DNA from: Casuarina equisetifolia
Taxonomy: Eukaryota > Streptophyta > Magnoliopsida > Fagales > Casuarinaceae
Assembly (NCBI GenBank): GCA_028551475.1
Contig: CM052357.1
Coordinates: forward strand, 4,511,931 to 4,575,930
Direction of reading: 5' to 3'
Length of the DNA stretch: 64,000 nt
Part shown: positions 11,501-23,190 of the stretch, piece by piece
How the letters are laid out: each line of letters opens with the position of its first letter
Numbering within the stretch: the first letter of the stretch is position 1
Made by a program: the position numbers and the translations under genes
The notes under the pieces: generated by a model
Told to the model about the DNA's origin: nothing
Seen by the model: the letters and a program-made list of their open reading frames with translations, nothing else
Databases searched by the model: none

Positions 11501-14500
11501 TTTGCATTAAAAAACCAGTCATCAAAATTCTGATTTAAAATATCTCTCAACATTATCAGTTCTGGTGTTATATCTGTACCAGAGGTCACAGATTGGCAAC
11601 CTCTGACCTTGAACGATAGCTATCTGGTAGCTGCATCCGATGGCATTTTTGAGAAGCTGAGCCAGCAGGATGTTTGTGATTTGTTGTGGGAAGTACAAAG
11701 TCATGGTGCACGAGGATCAGAACTTTCCACTTCATGCTTGTATTCATTGGCTGATTGCATAGTAAACGCTGCCTTTGAAAAGGGCAGTCTGGATAATGTG
11801 GCAGCCATTGTGGTTCCTCTGGGATCTACTGTTTCTTCTGAACATTTGCTGAAGCAAGGGTGCATTGGAGAGGGAGATAAAGATTACATTGCAACAGGAC
11901 TACAGAAGTTTAGTCATAGATGGTCAGGTGATTCTCTGCTTTTAAATTTTCCTTTTTATTGTAAATAGCACAGGCATGGATAGCGGAATTTTGTTAGCAT
12001 TTCAAACATAGTCATATCTTTAACTTAAAACTTTAGAAGTCATTGTTCCCTTTATTTTTTTCCTTGCTGTTTATCAATGAATGAATTTTGTCTTTATTCC
12101 AGGTGCTTTATAACCGAATCATTTCACCTCTGTTGAGGTGGCTTTTGGGTTTCCAAGAAGCACATTACCTAGTAGTAGGTTGGGGGGGGGGGGGGGGGTT
12201 GGATTTTTACTTTTCTTGATTTAATTTGTTGCTATAACTTAAGGTGTTTCAATTATATCTTGTCAACTTTGTGATTGTTTGTGTCGGAGTCTTGTCTATG
12301 TTAGTCAAATATCCCCGTGTTTGACTTGGGTGAATCTTTTCCTTAGATGATATGCCTGTTTGAAATATTTGCTTCTTGTGTGTCCATGGTTACAAGTTGT
12401 AGCCTAAAGTCTTGCATACCATGTCAAGAACTTAAGACGGTGAATGGATCACTGAGGGGTATTTTGGATGATTTCCTAGTTGTCCATGTCACATTTTTAT
12501 CTTTGTATATATGCTATTTGTGATTATTGATTACCTGCTATTATACTCATCACTGCTTTTATCAACATGGTCAGCTGATATTATCTGTCCCGACCTAGTG
12601 GATTTGGACCATGCTCATCCAGTTTTAGCTAAGTTTGAGAGGTTATTGGTAAGTCTGAAAGCGTGGAGTTTTTCTTTTCTTTTTTGACCCGTTAACTTTT
12701 CTAATTTGGATGCCTTGATGTCATTTATTACCTCATTAGGAAATGAATTGTTATATCTCCTCATTCTTGCTTATGTGTCTAAACATTTTAAAATAACCAT
12801 TGACAGATTCCTTCTTCATAACAAACTCTAACTTGATTTTTTTACTAGTTCATGGCCTTGATGTTGAATTTCTTTAATCTTTGAACTATGCATTTTGAAA
12901 TGTTGCTACCATATATCTGTAATTTGTACAGTTGCTGATACATTTCCATGAAATATAGCTCCCGTAACTGATTTTTTTTCTTTTAATTCCTCTAGAAAAT
13001 TTATAGCCATCGATTGTTTTTGGTGGATGGTTGTTAACATTAAACTACCTAGAATGCATTGGTAGACCAATGTCATCCCTCTTGTAGTTAAGAACAGTAA
13101 GTACAATGCATTGGAACCTGTAATTTGTACATTTGTTCCAACCTTGTTAAGGTCATCATGTTAGGTTTATAGTTTAGAAACTTATGTGGTTGAAACCAGC
13201 AATTTTGGGTTCCTTTTTTTTGAGACATCATTGTTAACTTAATTATTGTTCTTTACTTCAAGTACAGGGGAAGGTTTGAGTGACTGATAATCGTTGCCTT
13301 TCTTGGTCTAGGTTAAGAAAAAGTATGACAATCTTGGCTGCTTTCATTTGTTTGAGAACCTTGATGAACACATGGATTCTTCATTGCAAACCCGTAGGGA
13401 TGATCAGCCAAACTATGTCGATGACCTACCTCAGGCTCTACCTGAGGTCCTCGACCAACAGTGTGGTAAGTGAAGGTGTCGTGAGGGTCTTTAATCCATG
13501 TTATTTGCTTGATCACCATAGATCACCTCTAGCAAATACAAGTTTGATCCTTTGCTTTCTGTCAGTTGGACTAAAAGCCTGTTAAGTTACTCTACATTTT
13601 AGTTTTAGATCTAACTATACTATTTTCCTCTTTGAATATCCTCTACCTTTGCTGCAATATCAGTATATAGGCTAAATTTAGATTTCCTCACACAACCTTA
13701 ATGGGCAGAATATCTGGATAATTATTGGCATTTGTCTTTCATGTTTGCTAAGAGCATCTATCTACTTACAATGAGCTTATTTTGCATTGTTCCAATTGTA
13801 ATACTAGGTGGACCTTTATATCAGTACAATGACCAGAATCTGTGCTTGTACTTTGGCATGGCTACTGATGGTGCTAACGATAAATGCATAAATCCTGAAA
13901 GCTTTGCTAGTTTCCTTGGTCTGCTTGAATCAATTCCTCTCCATGACACTGGCTCAAGTTATGGATCAAATGAGTTTGCATTGCCAGACTTGAGGTACAT
14001 TTATTTTCCTGCTTATATGTTAAGCTGCCACACTTTGACATCGGGAAATCATCCAAGATTTACCTGTCAAAAGAAGAAAAATAAATATTTTTAAGGTAAT
14101 TGCATTTGTTAGACCTTAGAAGCTTATATGTTAAGCTGCCACGCTTTGACACCAGGAAATCATCTAAGATTTACCTGTTAAAAGAAGAAAAATAAATATT
14201 CTTAAAGTAGTTGCATATATACATCTGTATTCTAGATTCTCTACCATGTTAAATCGGGGTCTAAAAACGATACTGAAGTAATGTTTGATTATTGTCACAT
14301 GGGGCACTTTATCAAACAATTCCCCTTCCTGCTTAATGATCCTCATTAATGAGCTATAAAGATTACGTGCAAATATGTCAGGAGTCGATTAGAGTTGCCC
14401 CAGAGATAGAAGCTTCTATGCACATGCAAATATACAATAATAGTTATGAAAGCACGGGTGCAAGAAAAGTCGTTAGTTTGACTGGTATCTGATCAAAACA

Positions 14501-17500
14501 GAAATGAAGAATGTAGGTGAAAATGTTGCTATTTTCTAATGTGGAGGGGGGACACACTAATTTAGCTGACAGTGTGGGAGTGAAAAACATTCCAATTCAA
14601 ATGGTGCTACTTTAGAAATACGTTGCTTTTATCTTTTACATGGATGTAAGCATAGCATGATGCACCACAGCATGGGGTCCGTGTTGATGATGGTGTGCTG
14701 TTATGCTTACTGGTGCATTGAAGTTCAATTAGGGTGAGGTCGAAATAGACCAGTTATTGCCTGAATGTTTCATTGTGAATAGCAAATTGGGAGAAGAAAA
14801 TCATTTCTTTTGATTATATAATTTCATACATAAAGTTGAGACTCCTTTTTGTGTTCTTTGGAAGAGGACTCCTAAACAATATCCTTTGCGGTTATCAGGT
14901 ATACACTAAAGAAGAGGTTTGGTCGTGGATCATATGGTGAAGTATGGTTGGCTTTTTATTGGGACTGTCATGAAGGAAGCAATAGTTCAAGCCACGTTGG
15001 AAAGAGCAATAATATCTCCTCTAGTTCTTTTCATTTGAACTCAAATTGTAGTTCATCTACTCAGAACTGTCCAGATGGTCCTACTGATGAGAACTTGTTC
15101 ATTCTGAAACGTATAATGGTATTAATTTTTGGAACAAATTTGAATATTTACAATTTCACTTAGATCCAATATTGACGTCTTTTCATTAAATTTTTTTTTA
15201 TCATTCATGCTTTATGGTAGGATTACAGGATGAATGACTATTTGCTCATCATAAATAGGTGGAGAAGGGGGCCGCTGTTTACTTAAGTGGTCTACGGGAA
15301 AAGTATTTTGGCGAGGTTTTATTAAATGCCTCTAAGAGCCTTCGAGGTTTGCTATCAACCAGAATATCAGATTCTGTTGAGGAGGAATCAAGCATGGGTT
15401 TATCTGACATATTAGAAACAAGTAAATCAATGCTGCATGGAAAACCTTGGAGTTTTGGGAAGGAACACATGAACAGATTCGTACTAGAAAGAGCTACACA
15501 CGAAGAAGGCCTGGATCATATTGCAAGATATGTGGAGTCGTTTGAATCTCAATCTAATGAAATATGGCTTGTCTTTCATCATGAAGGTGTGTCCTTGTCC
15601 AAGCTTATGTATACTGTTGAAGATGTAGATAGTCATGCAGATGGGGAAAGAATTGAACGAGGAAAACATGTTCAGATATTGCAAACCTCAAAATGGTGGC
15701 GTTGGTTGAAGACTACACAAGAAGGACAAGAGCAAATGCGGAGTCTTATCTGGCAGTTGGTATGTCTGCAATCCAGATCTCATATGGTGTACTGAACGAG
15801 TTTTCTGGCAACTGACCAACGTTTCCATTTTTTATCCTTCTATATCTTCTAGACACTGTTGCTAGAGTTGAATGCAGTCTTCTTCTAGGCAAAGTGGCTC
15901 TGGTTAATAGTGAGGATGAGTTGATGCTGTTTAATATTCCAGTTTCTATTAAAAATTGATGCATAAGTTTCAAACACTATTTAGGTTACTAGTAAAGCTA
16001 TACTTGGAGATAAGTATGAATATAAGTGAGATAGTGAGTCATGCTTGTATTTGGATGAGCATTAACATAAATATTCTCTCTAAATCTAGGTACCATTACA
16101 TTTTTTCAGGTGTCTTATTTATTGAACTGTGTTTCACAAGTCTGTGTTTGGATTATGTGATACTTAATCTGTCCATTCGCCCTTTTTGTTCTTTTTTCTA
16201 TCTACTCTTGCTTGTGCTTACTCAGATACCTGAAAGATTATCTTTTTCATGTGGTCAGTTGTTGGGGATCAAGTCCTGCCATGACCGCAACATCACCCAC
16301 AGAGATATCAAACCTGGTGAGGATATCATTTGCCTTTTGCCCTATACTACTAGGGTTACAGATATGAATTGATTTAATCCAATTACCAGTAGAGAAGTCA
16401 GTTGGCTAGGATTGGTTAATCCAAGCTCCACTAGTCCATTTTTGTTTTCTCCTGTTGGTCTATCATAATTCTTTAAATCAAAATTGTTGTGAATTAGCCT
16501 GTTCTTTGAAAAGAATTAGCACAAAGGAAACTAACATATTATTGCATAAACTTGATTAACAAAATCCTCATGTGTCTGCAATGTTTCCTTTTCAAATTAT
16601 ATCCTCAGCAGAGTTATTGAGAGTTATGTTTTTCGTTTTCTTATAAAATGCATTCTGAAACTTGTCGGAGCATGTATTTTTCAGTGATTGAATACAACAC
16701 GCACATGTGTTTGAATACAAAATCAGCATTGTGGTCACTTGTTTTTTAAAATTTTCATTCATTATGATTTTGCGTTACTCAGCTATGGTAGAACATGCTA
16801 ACAATAGTGCTTTTTTATTTTTGAAAGAGAACATGGTCATATGCTTTGAAGATCAGGAGGCAGGAAGATGCCTAAGGGGAAGTCCAAGTGGAGATCAGAA
16901 CTTCACCCCCAAAATGTACTGTAGAGTTTTTCTTGCTGTGATTGTATTTAACGTGTATTTGCTTTTTTTTTGGAAGTTTGTTCCTAAACATCAGGTTCCA
17001 CTCATTGACCTCTATCAAAGACTAAAAGTATACATGACCTTGATAAACTGGTCCTTGTATTTTGAAAATTTTATTGTCTTTGTCATATTTTTATATCTTT
17101 ACAAGATATATCTGCATAAATGTACATTTATGTGTGAGTATATATGTTTTATGAATAAATGAATCCATATGTTTCGTTGATAAGCAGATTTCGTCCTATA
17201 TGAATAAATGTCTTACCTCAGGGTTAGTTGAAATGTTTAAAAGAGACTGATCATCATTCCTCTGACCAACTTTGACTTGAGCCAACTAACACAAAAATAA
17301 ACTAAAGGAGAAAAAACTGTTATAGTCTGGGAACATGACTCTGATGCCATGCAAGATTAAAATGAGACTTAGAGCCTACTGTACCTCTCTAACTTGGTGT
17401 ACACAAGAAAAAAAGTACAATTACAATATGGATACCCTTTAAGCTTTATGGCAATAATACCTTTTCTGACAATCTTTTACATATTTTGTACATATCTAGA

Positions 17501-20500
17501 TGAAACATTTTTTTGATTCCACGCTTTTTATGAAATTTATGGCATATCCAATCTGTTTCTTTCTAATAGCAAGTTTACTTTGTGACCCTTTAGCTCTGGA
17601 GTTTGCTGCTTTTTAATTACCGTATTGTTTGCCTCTTAATTTGACATTATGTGCGTGCAATGGTCCTTAGCCTATTTTTAACACTAAATGATATATGTGT
17701 CTCTGTTTGTGTTTAGTAAGAAAAGGATAGGAATGTTGCTTCTCATAATATTACTAATGTGCACTGCTTCTTTTTATGCATCAACAAGAATGAATGGCTA
17801 CGTTAAACCTTTAACGTTTGCATAAGGTTGTTTCTGTTCATTATATAATAATATTACTTGAACAATGCACTTTTTGTCCTGTACGTGTTTGAAAATGGAT
17901 TAACGCCTTTTTCTTCTATTGATAGGCGCATTATTGACTTTGGTAGTGCAATAGACGAATTCACACTTAAGCATTTATATGGTTCAGCTGGACCTTCTAG
18001 GTATCTCTTATCACTTTGGAAGCTTTTTACTTCTGCCGTTTCCCTATTTTAGTATCTCTGTTAATATTTGGATGCATATCCATATTTTTGGGTTTTCTCA
18101 GAGCTGAACAAACTTCTGAGTATGCTCCACCTGAAGCTTTCCTTAATACAAGTTTCTATCAAGGCCCAATGAGCACAATGTTGAAGTATGTCAATCTTCA
18201 ATATATCATAAATTTGAAATGTCAGCAATTCTTGGTCCTTTCCTCTTTGGATGCCGTGTAGCATCTTTTATAGCTTGAATTTAATATAATTTTTATCCTT
18301 GGACTGAGGACTGCCATTACTTTGCATCATTTGACAGGTATGACATGTGGAGTGTTGGTGTTGTGATGTTAGAGTTGATCTTAGGATCACCGAACGTTTT
18401 CCAGATAAGTGGTGTAACTCGTGTTCTTTTAGATCAGCATCTTAAGGGTTGGGATGAACGCTTAAAAGAGCTGGCATATAAGTGAGTTTTTCTTGATAAG
18501 GCTTCAAGATTGTTAAACATTCAAATCCTTCATGAAAACAGATTATTGAATGGCTCTCCGTGATAATATGGCATCTGTTAGAAATAATTGTTGGCATTCC
18601 TGAAATGAAATTTTGATAGATTGAGATTTCTGAGATGGAGATTACTCTCTGACCTTGGTGCAAGGCAGTCTAGGAATGCAGCAGTAATCACAGTGATGAT
18701 TCTGTAGCTTCCTCACATGTAATACAAGATCACCCATGTCAAAATGGGGAGAAACTTTTTTTGTCATGATGATAAGTTTTGTGGTTGGTATGGTTGTGTT
18801 CTTTAATTGTCTGGCTAGATCTGCACAGATGAGTATTCTTAACTATAATCTAGGCTGTAGGATGATATTTCAAGATTATACGTCCAGAAATGTTTTCTTC
18901 AAAATCCTGAATATTCTGTATCAATCTTTATCAGCCTTCATTTTTCGGTTGTTTAGCCGCTCCTTCACCTGAAAGATTCTGTGGAATTCCCATTTTCAAT
19001 GCCTATTCAAAAGTTCAATTGTGCAATCAGCTCATCTATAGATAAACTTTCCATATAAGCTTACAGCTCACTCTTGTTAAGGAGATGAGATAAAGCTTAG
19101 ATATTTAACTAACTTTTCTTGGTGTAGATACCCTGTTTTGAAATCTTTGGCTTGAAGCAAAAGCTTGCATGTGATAACTGTTGGCCTTATGCGGACTTAG
19201 CACCATCTTTTGACTCAGCTGTTCGTGGACTAACTGTCCAACTTGTATCATTGTGGACTAGGCTGACTTGTCCTCCAGTATAGTCCCTTATGCTCACTTG
19301 TCAGTACAAGGCTCTGCACTATCAAGTTAATGCATGTTGCAAAGAGCTGTGTCTGAGTGACATGGCCAGGTTAAGGGAATAAAGTTGCGCCTATGTTAAT
19401 AGGGTAAGTTTTTTGTCTAGTGGTAGCACTTGGTTTTGACAACTGATATCAGAACATGGTTGCGAGAGTTCAAGTCTCCGAGGTTAGTGTCTTGGGGGAG
19501 GGAAGGGGGTAATTGTTGGCCTTATGGGGGTCAACACCGTCCTTTGACTCTGTTGGCTGTGGACTAACTGCTCAACTTATCCTTTGGTGCAGCTCCTCAT
19601 GCCTATTTGTCGCTTCGAAAGGGGCTTTGTGCTGCCAAGTTGGTACATGTGCTCAAGTGACATAGTTAGATTAAAGAAATAAAAGTGTGGCTTTAGTAAT
19701 AGCTTTAATCTAGCTATGTCACAATCTTGTCTTACACATGTTTCTCTCTTTATTAACCACACATCAGTTCCACTAACAGTTCATACATTGAACACTAGCC
19801 AACTGAATTTTGCACAAATCTTCCCACTATATTACCTGATTCCAAAACGTGGTATATATGCTGCACAGGATTCATTTACACTCAACGGAAGTCACCTCCC
19901 CTGTGATCTGAGATAGCTCCAGAGATGCATAGCAACACTGTCCAATGTGCCCCTGTTTTTCCAATCCAGAAACAGAGCACTATTGCAGCACTACGAACTA
20001 GAAAATTCCATCCACTTCTCCCATTCAGCACATACCAGTTATCTGTCCTGTTCATGTAGTGCATGGTCATCCTCTCCTACTTCACCAGTTCATGACTACA
20101 CATGTTACACCCAGTCCCATGGCATTATGAGGTCCAAATATTTTGGATTGGGTTTCTTATCTAAGTTTATCCTCAATAATTTTTCTTTTATATTAGTACC
20201 CATTTAGCATCTTTCCTGAGAACATAGATTCAACTCAAGCGAGTTCCAGCTGGCCAGTTTGAGGAAATAGGTAACTGGACTGGCAGTAAGTGAGCTGAGC
20301 CGTGCCCTGCTGGTCTTTGCATCCTGAGAAGCTACTGTCTTGACTGGTAGCAAGCTGAAGACCTTTTAGTCTCTGCTAGAGATGTAACTAGCTGGCAAAG
20401 TGATAATGGATAGAAACCTTTTTGTGGTCCTGTGCTCCATTGTAAACCTTGTGCCGTTGGTGCAACTAAGGTGGATACTTATCCTGGTAGCCTTTGGGTA

Positions 20501-22895
20501 GGCATTGAACAAAGTGTCCGAGTGAGTATTTTGTGTGGTTTGGTCCTCATTTGTTTGTAAGGGTCCGTGTAAAGGTTGATATTGTTTCTCTCTGACGGCA
20601 ATCCTGCTGTGAACTATGTATTCTCTTATTCTTTTAGCTTTTATGAATACATTTTGAGGTTTAGTTGAGTATAGGTGCAGGCAGCTTAGGTGTCATCCAG
20701 AGAGCAGAAAAATGAGGTTGGATGTAGCCCTTATGAAACTTAAGTGACTAAGAAGAGTGGGGTGGGAAAATTAAGAATGGGGCAAGCAAGATGTGTATTA
20801 ATCTCCCACCACTTTTAAACAAAAAGTCTTTTTCAATTCTTGTTATATGTTTATTTTTCGTAACTCTTTGATTTTAAATCATCTGTTTGTAAGGATAGAT
20901 GTGGCTTATTTGATTACTAAAGTAGGGTAAATAGCTAAAACATGTCATTATGATTATGGGATATGAATTCTATTCTTATTTCTTTTATATCTTCTCGTGA
21001 GCATCGGAATATGAATGAATAAAAGATCTAAAACAAATCACATCCTATAAAGTTAAGAACGTTGAATGTTTTTGATACATTCTTTTGGGTAATTCCCGAG
21101 AGCAATAATGAAGCTATTTTTATGATCACAGACTTAGATCGTGGATGGAATTGTGTATCTTAATCTCTGGGAGTTACTCAAAACATGACCGTTCGATGGA
21201 TCGAGTAAGTGTGATCTTCTATTGCCAAATGTTTTCTGTGAGATTGTGTGCAGTGCCAGTACATACTATCTCTTATTGCTTAGTTCTCTTTTTGTTAGTG
21301 TGAAAGTATACAGTTACATTTTTTTCCCTATCCTTCCCCCCCTAACTTTATTTACCAATTGTGTGATAAATATTGTGGACTTGGATTTTGCTTTAAGAAC
21401 AACATAGTTGAGTTACATGCAAAATGCTTAATTTGGATTTTCCTAAAGCCTTAGTTGGTGGTTTTGGGAATTTTTTGGGCTCGAGCTAGGTCATGTGTCT
21501 ATAGTTCCTGGCACAAGTTGATGTTGCCACTGTGAACCCAAATCTGCTTATGTAATGTCAATTAGAAATTTAAGTCAGTCATATTTAGATCAGTCTGATT
21601 TTGGTTTACCACTTTTGGGCTAATTCCGCTTGCTGATGGTTCCTTTCTAGAGTTAGAGTTGGCATCCATACCATTTAATGTAAGAAGAGTCACTAACTTC
21701 GGCGGGTGCAATCATAGAAAGGTGCACAAAATGTCTTTGGGAGATTCTCAGATTTGCTTGTTGTACTTGAACAATCATAGTGTGAACGGATGCAATGTAA
21801 TACCCTTTTAAGTGAGAGTTTGGCATAGAGCTCTTTTGGTTGGGGGGTTGGTTTCCAGATATTGAACACTAATTTGTCATAGCATCAAGGAAAGTCATAC
21901 TTTATATGGAACATGGTGCTTAAAAAATTATCTTAACTTTACAAATATTACCTGTGTGTGTTAACTGGTCTCTGCGCTACTAATAAAAACTCATCTGTTT
22001 GGATTCAGGTCGGAGTTTCACCAGCCTGCTGGAAGTGCTCTGAAGAATTTTTCTCCAGTCAAATAAAGAGTAGAGATCCTCTTAAACTAGGGTTTGTCGA
22101 TGCTGTTATGATTTTTTTTGATTTTAGTATATTGTTGTTGTATTATTTTGTATGGTTCTTGCTGCAAATGATTTGCTCATTATGATATTTCTTTTCACAA
22201 TGTCTGCAGCTTTCCCAATATTCAGGCTTTGCGATTAGTGCGCCATCTATTACTCTGGGACCCGGTAAGTTTTCGCTGCAATTGTTAAGTGTTTAATGTT
22301 GCAAGGCAGTGTTTTTTTGTCTTTTTTTTTTTTTGATTAACAATATCACAAAATCGATAATTTAAGACATCATATTTTGATGGTAAATAGAGACATTTTC
22401 TGAAGGTGGGATTTAGCATCTTTGTCATCAATATTAGTTTGCAGAGCGAGACTTGATTTTTTGGTATTTCTTTTAACTTTAGTGCATGTGCCCTTTAGGT
22501 GGAGACTTGGTTTAGCTGTTGGATTTTGCAGTTAGTTGTGCAATATTTAGTCCTGTCATGAAAACGATTAGTTCATGCAGAAACTGTAATATGCAGTTAG
22601 TTGTTTGGTATCTTGGTCATCAAATTTAGTTTATAAGAAAGTGGATGTCAAATTTGATTTTTGCTTTATAGAATCTCTTCCAAAATCTATAATAACTTAG
22701 AGGAAATAAGCTGTGCATTAATAAGTACAAAATATTGTATCTGATTTTTGTGGTGAGTAAATATGCTTTTTCCTTCTGTTAAATGTCAACATATTTAGTT
22801 GATGTGGGTTTAAATGATATGAATTCCAGGAGGATCGATTCAGCGTTGACGAAGCTTTAAGGCATCCTTATTTCCAACCTCCTCCTAAAGTATGA
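8534..22895 (+). CDS. PP2C phosphatase-protein kinase fusion protein
   Basis: Twenty exons: 8534-8822, 9321-9549, 10115-10220, 10321-10462, 10677-10941, 11560-11927, 12575-12648, 13312-13465, 13808-13994, 14899-15118, 15259-15759, 16259-16316, 16828-16915, 17926-18000, 18102-18185, 18338-18481, 21132-21204, 22009-22091, 22210-22264 and 22830-22895. They sum to 3261 nt (1086 aa) with phase kept at every junction. Residues 1-20 are hydrophobic (signal or anchor). The PP2C domain (about 75-430) has RRKSQED, DGHNG (D113), GSTAT, IGDSKAF, SRAIGD, SDGIFE (D371) and LDN (D422), so the metal-binding acids are present. The kinase domain (about 606-1080) has GRGSYGEV (613-620), FILK (K675), HRDIKPEN (859-866), DFG (898-900) and APPE (927-930), with a long insert after K675. 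The closest relatives I know are Arabidopsis At3g63330/At3g63340. Substrates are unknown. Intron 3 uses a GC donor; all others are GT-AG. Confidence 0.93.
12182..12198. repeat. G17 homopolymer in intron 6
   Basis: Seventeen consecutive G on the coding strand of intron 6 of the PP2C-kinase gene, about 255 nt after the donor. A run of this length could form a G-quadruplex in DNA or pre-mRNA and is prone to length change. It is also a common site of assembly error. Confidence 0.9.
14011..14218 (+). repeat. Tandem duplication (111-bp period) in intron 9
   Basis: Two copies of about 97 bp, starting at 14011 and 14122, share GCTTATATGTTAAGCTGCCA and end in AGAAGAAAAATAAATATT. They differ at roughly one base in ten and lie just inside intron 9 of the PP2C-kinase gene, with no coding role. 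Confidence 0.85.
19179..19702 (+). mobile_element. TRIM (miniature LTR retroelement) in intron 16
   Basis: Two direct repeats, about 19179-19405 and 19514-19702, both begin TGTTGGCCTTATG. After the first repeat comes a sequence resembling a tRNA-Met primer-binding site (GATATCAGAACATGG). A G-rich polypurine tract (about 19494-19512) sits directly before the second. The internal part is only about 110 bp and noncoding, which is the layout of a terminal-repeat retrotransposon in miniature. The two terminal repeats have diverged clearly and differ in length by about 40 bp, so the insertion is old. It lies wholly within intron 16 of the PP2C-kinase gene. Confidence 0.7.
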
Positions 22896-23190
22896 CTTTT
22901 CAGGAAGTCCACTAGTTTTTCTGCTGCTTTAGTTTTCGCACAAGGTAACACTCTTCTCCTTTGTCCCATGCTAATTAGACATTTGAAACACAGCTAAATC
23001 TGATGCGGGTTGCCAATTTATGTGAAGTCTAGGGAGTTCACCCAAAACCGCTGAAGCGATAAAGCATCCTAATTTCCAACCTCCTAAAGCATGAGTTTTC
23101 AGGAAGTTTCACCAGCTTTTTTGGGGCTTCATTTTTCCGGCAAGGTACCATTCATCTCTTTGCTCCAATATTAATTAAATTTATAAGATA
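22852..23190 (+). repeat. Tandem duplication of the PP2C-kinase terminal exon and 3' UTR
   Basis: The end of the last exon and the following UTR (about 22852-22980) recur in diverged form at about 23047-23190. The shared string CATCCT(T/A)ATTTCCAACCTCCT is followed by a codon block, a stop and TTTTCAGGAAGT in both. The second copy still reads KHPNFQPPKA then stop in the matching frame. It lacks a usable acceptor in the required phase, so it is probably transcribed only as 3' UTR or not at all. Confidence 0.75.

Noticed and set aside
23040-23092. Second copy of the terminal exon as an alternative last exon
   Set aside because: No acceptor in the required phase. Reading from the nearest AG at phase 0 meets a stop before the shared codons.
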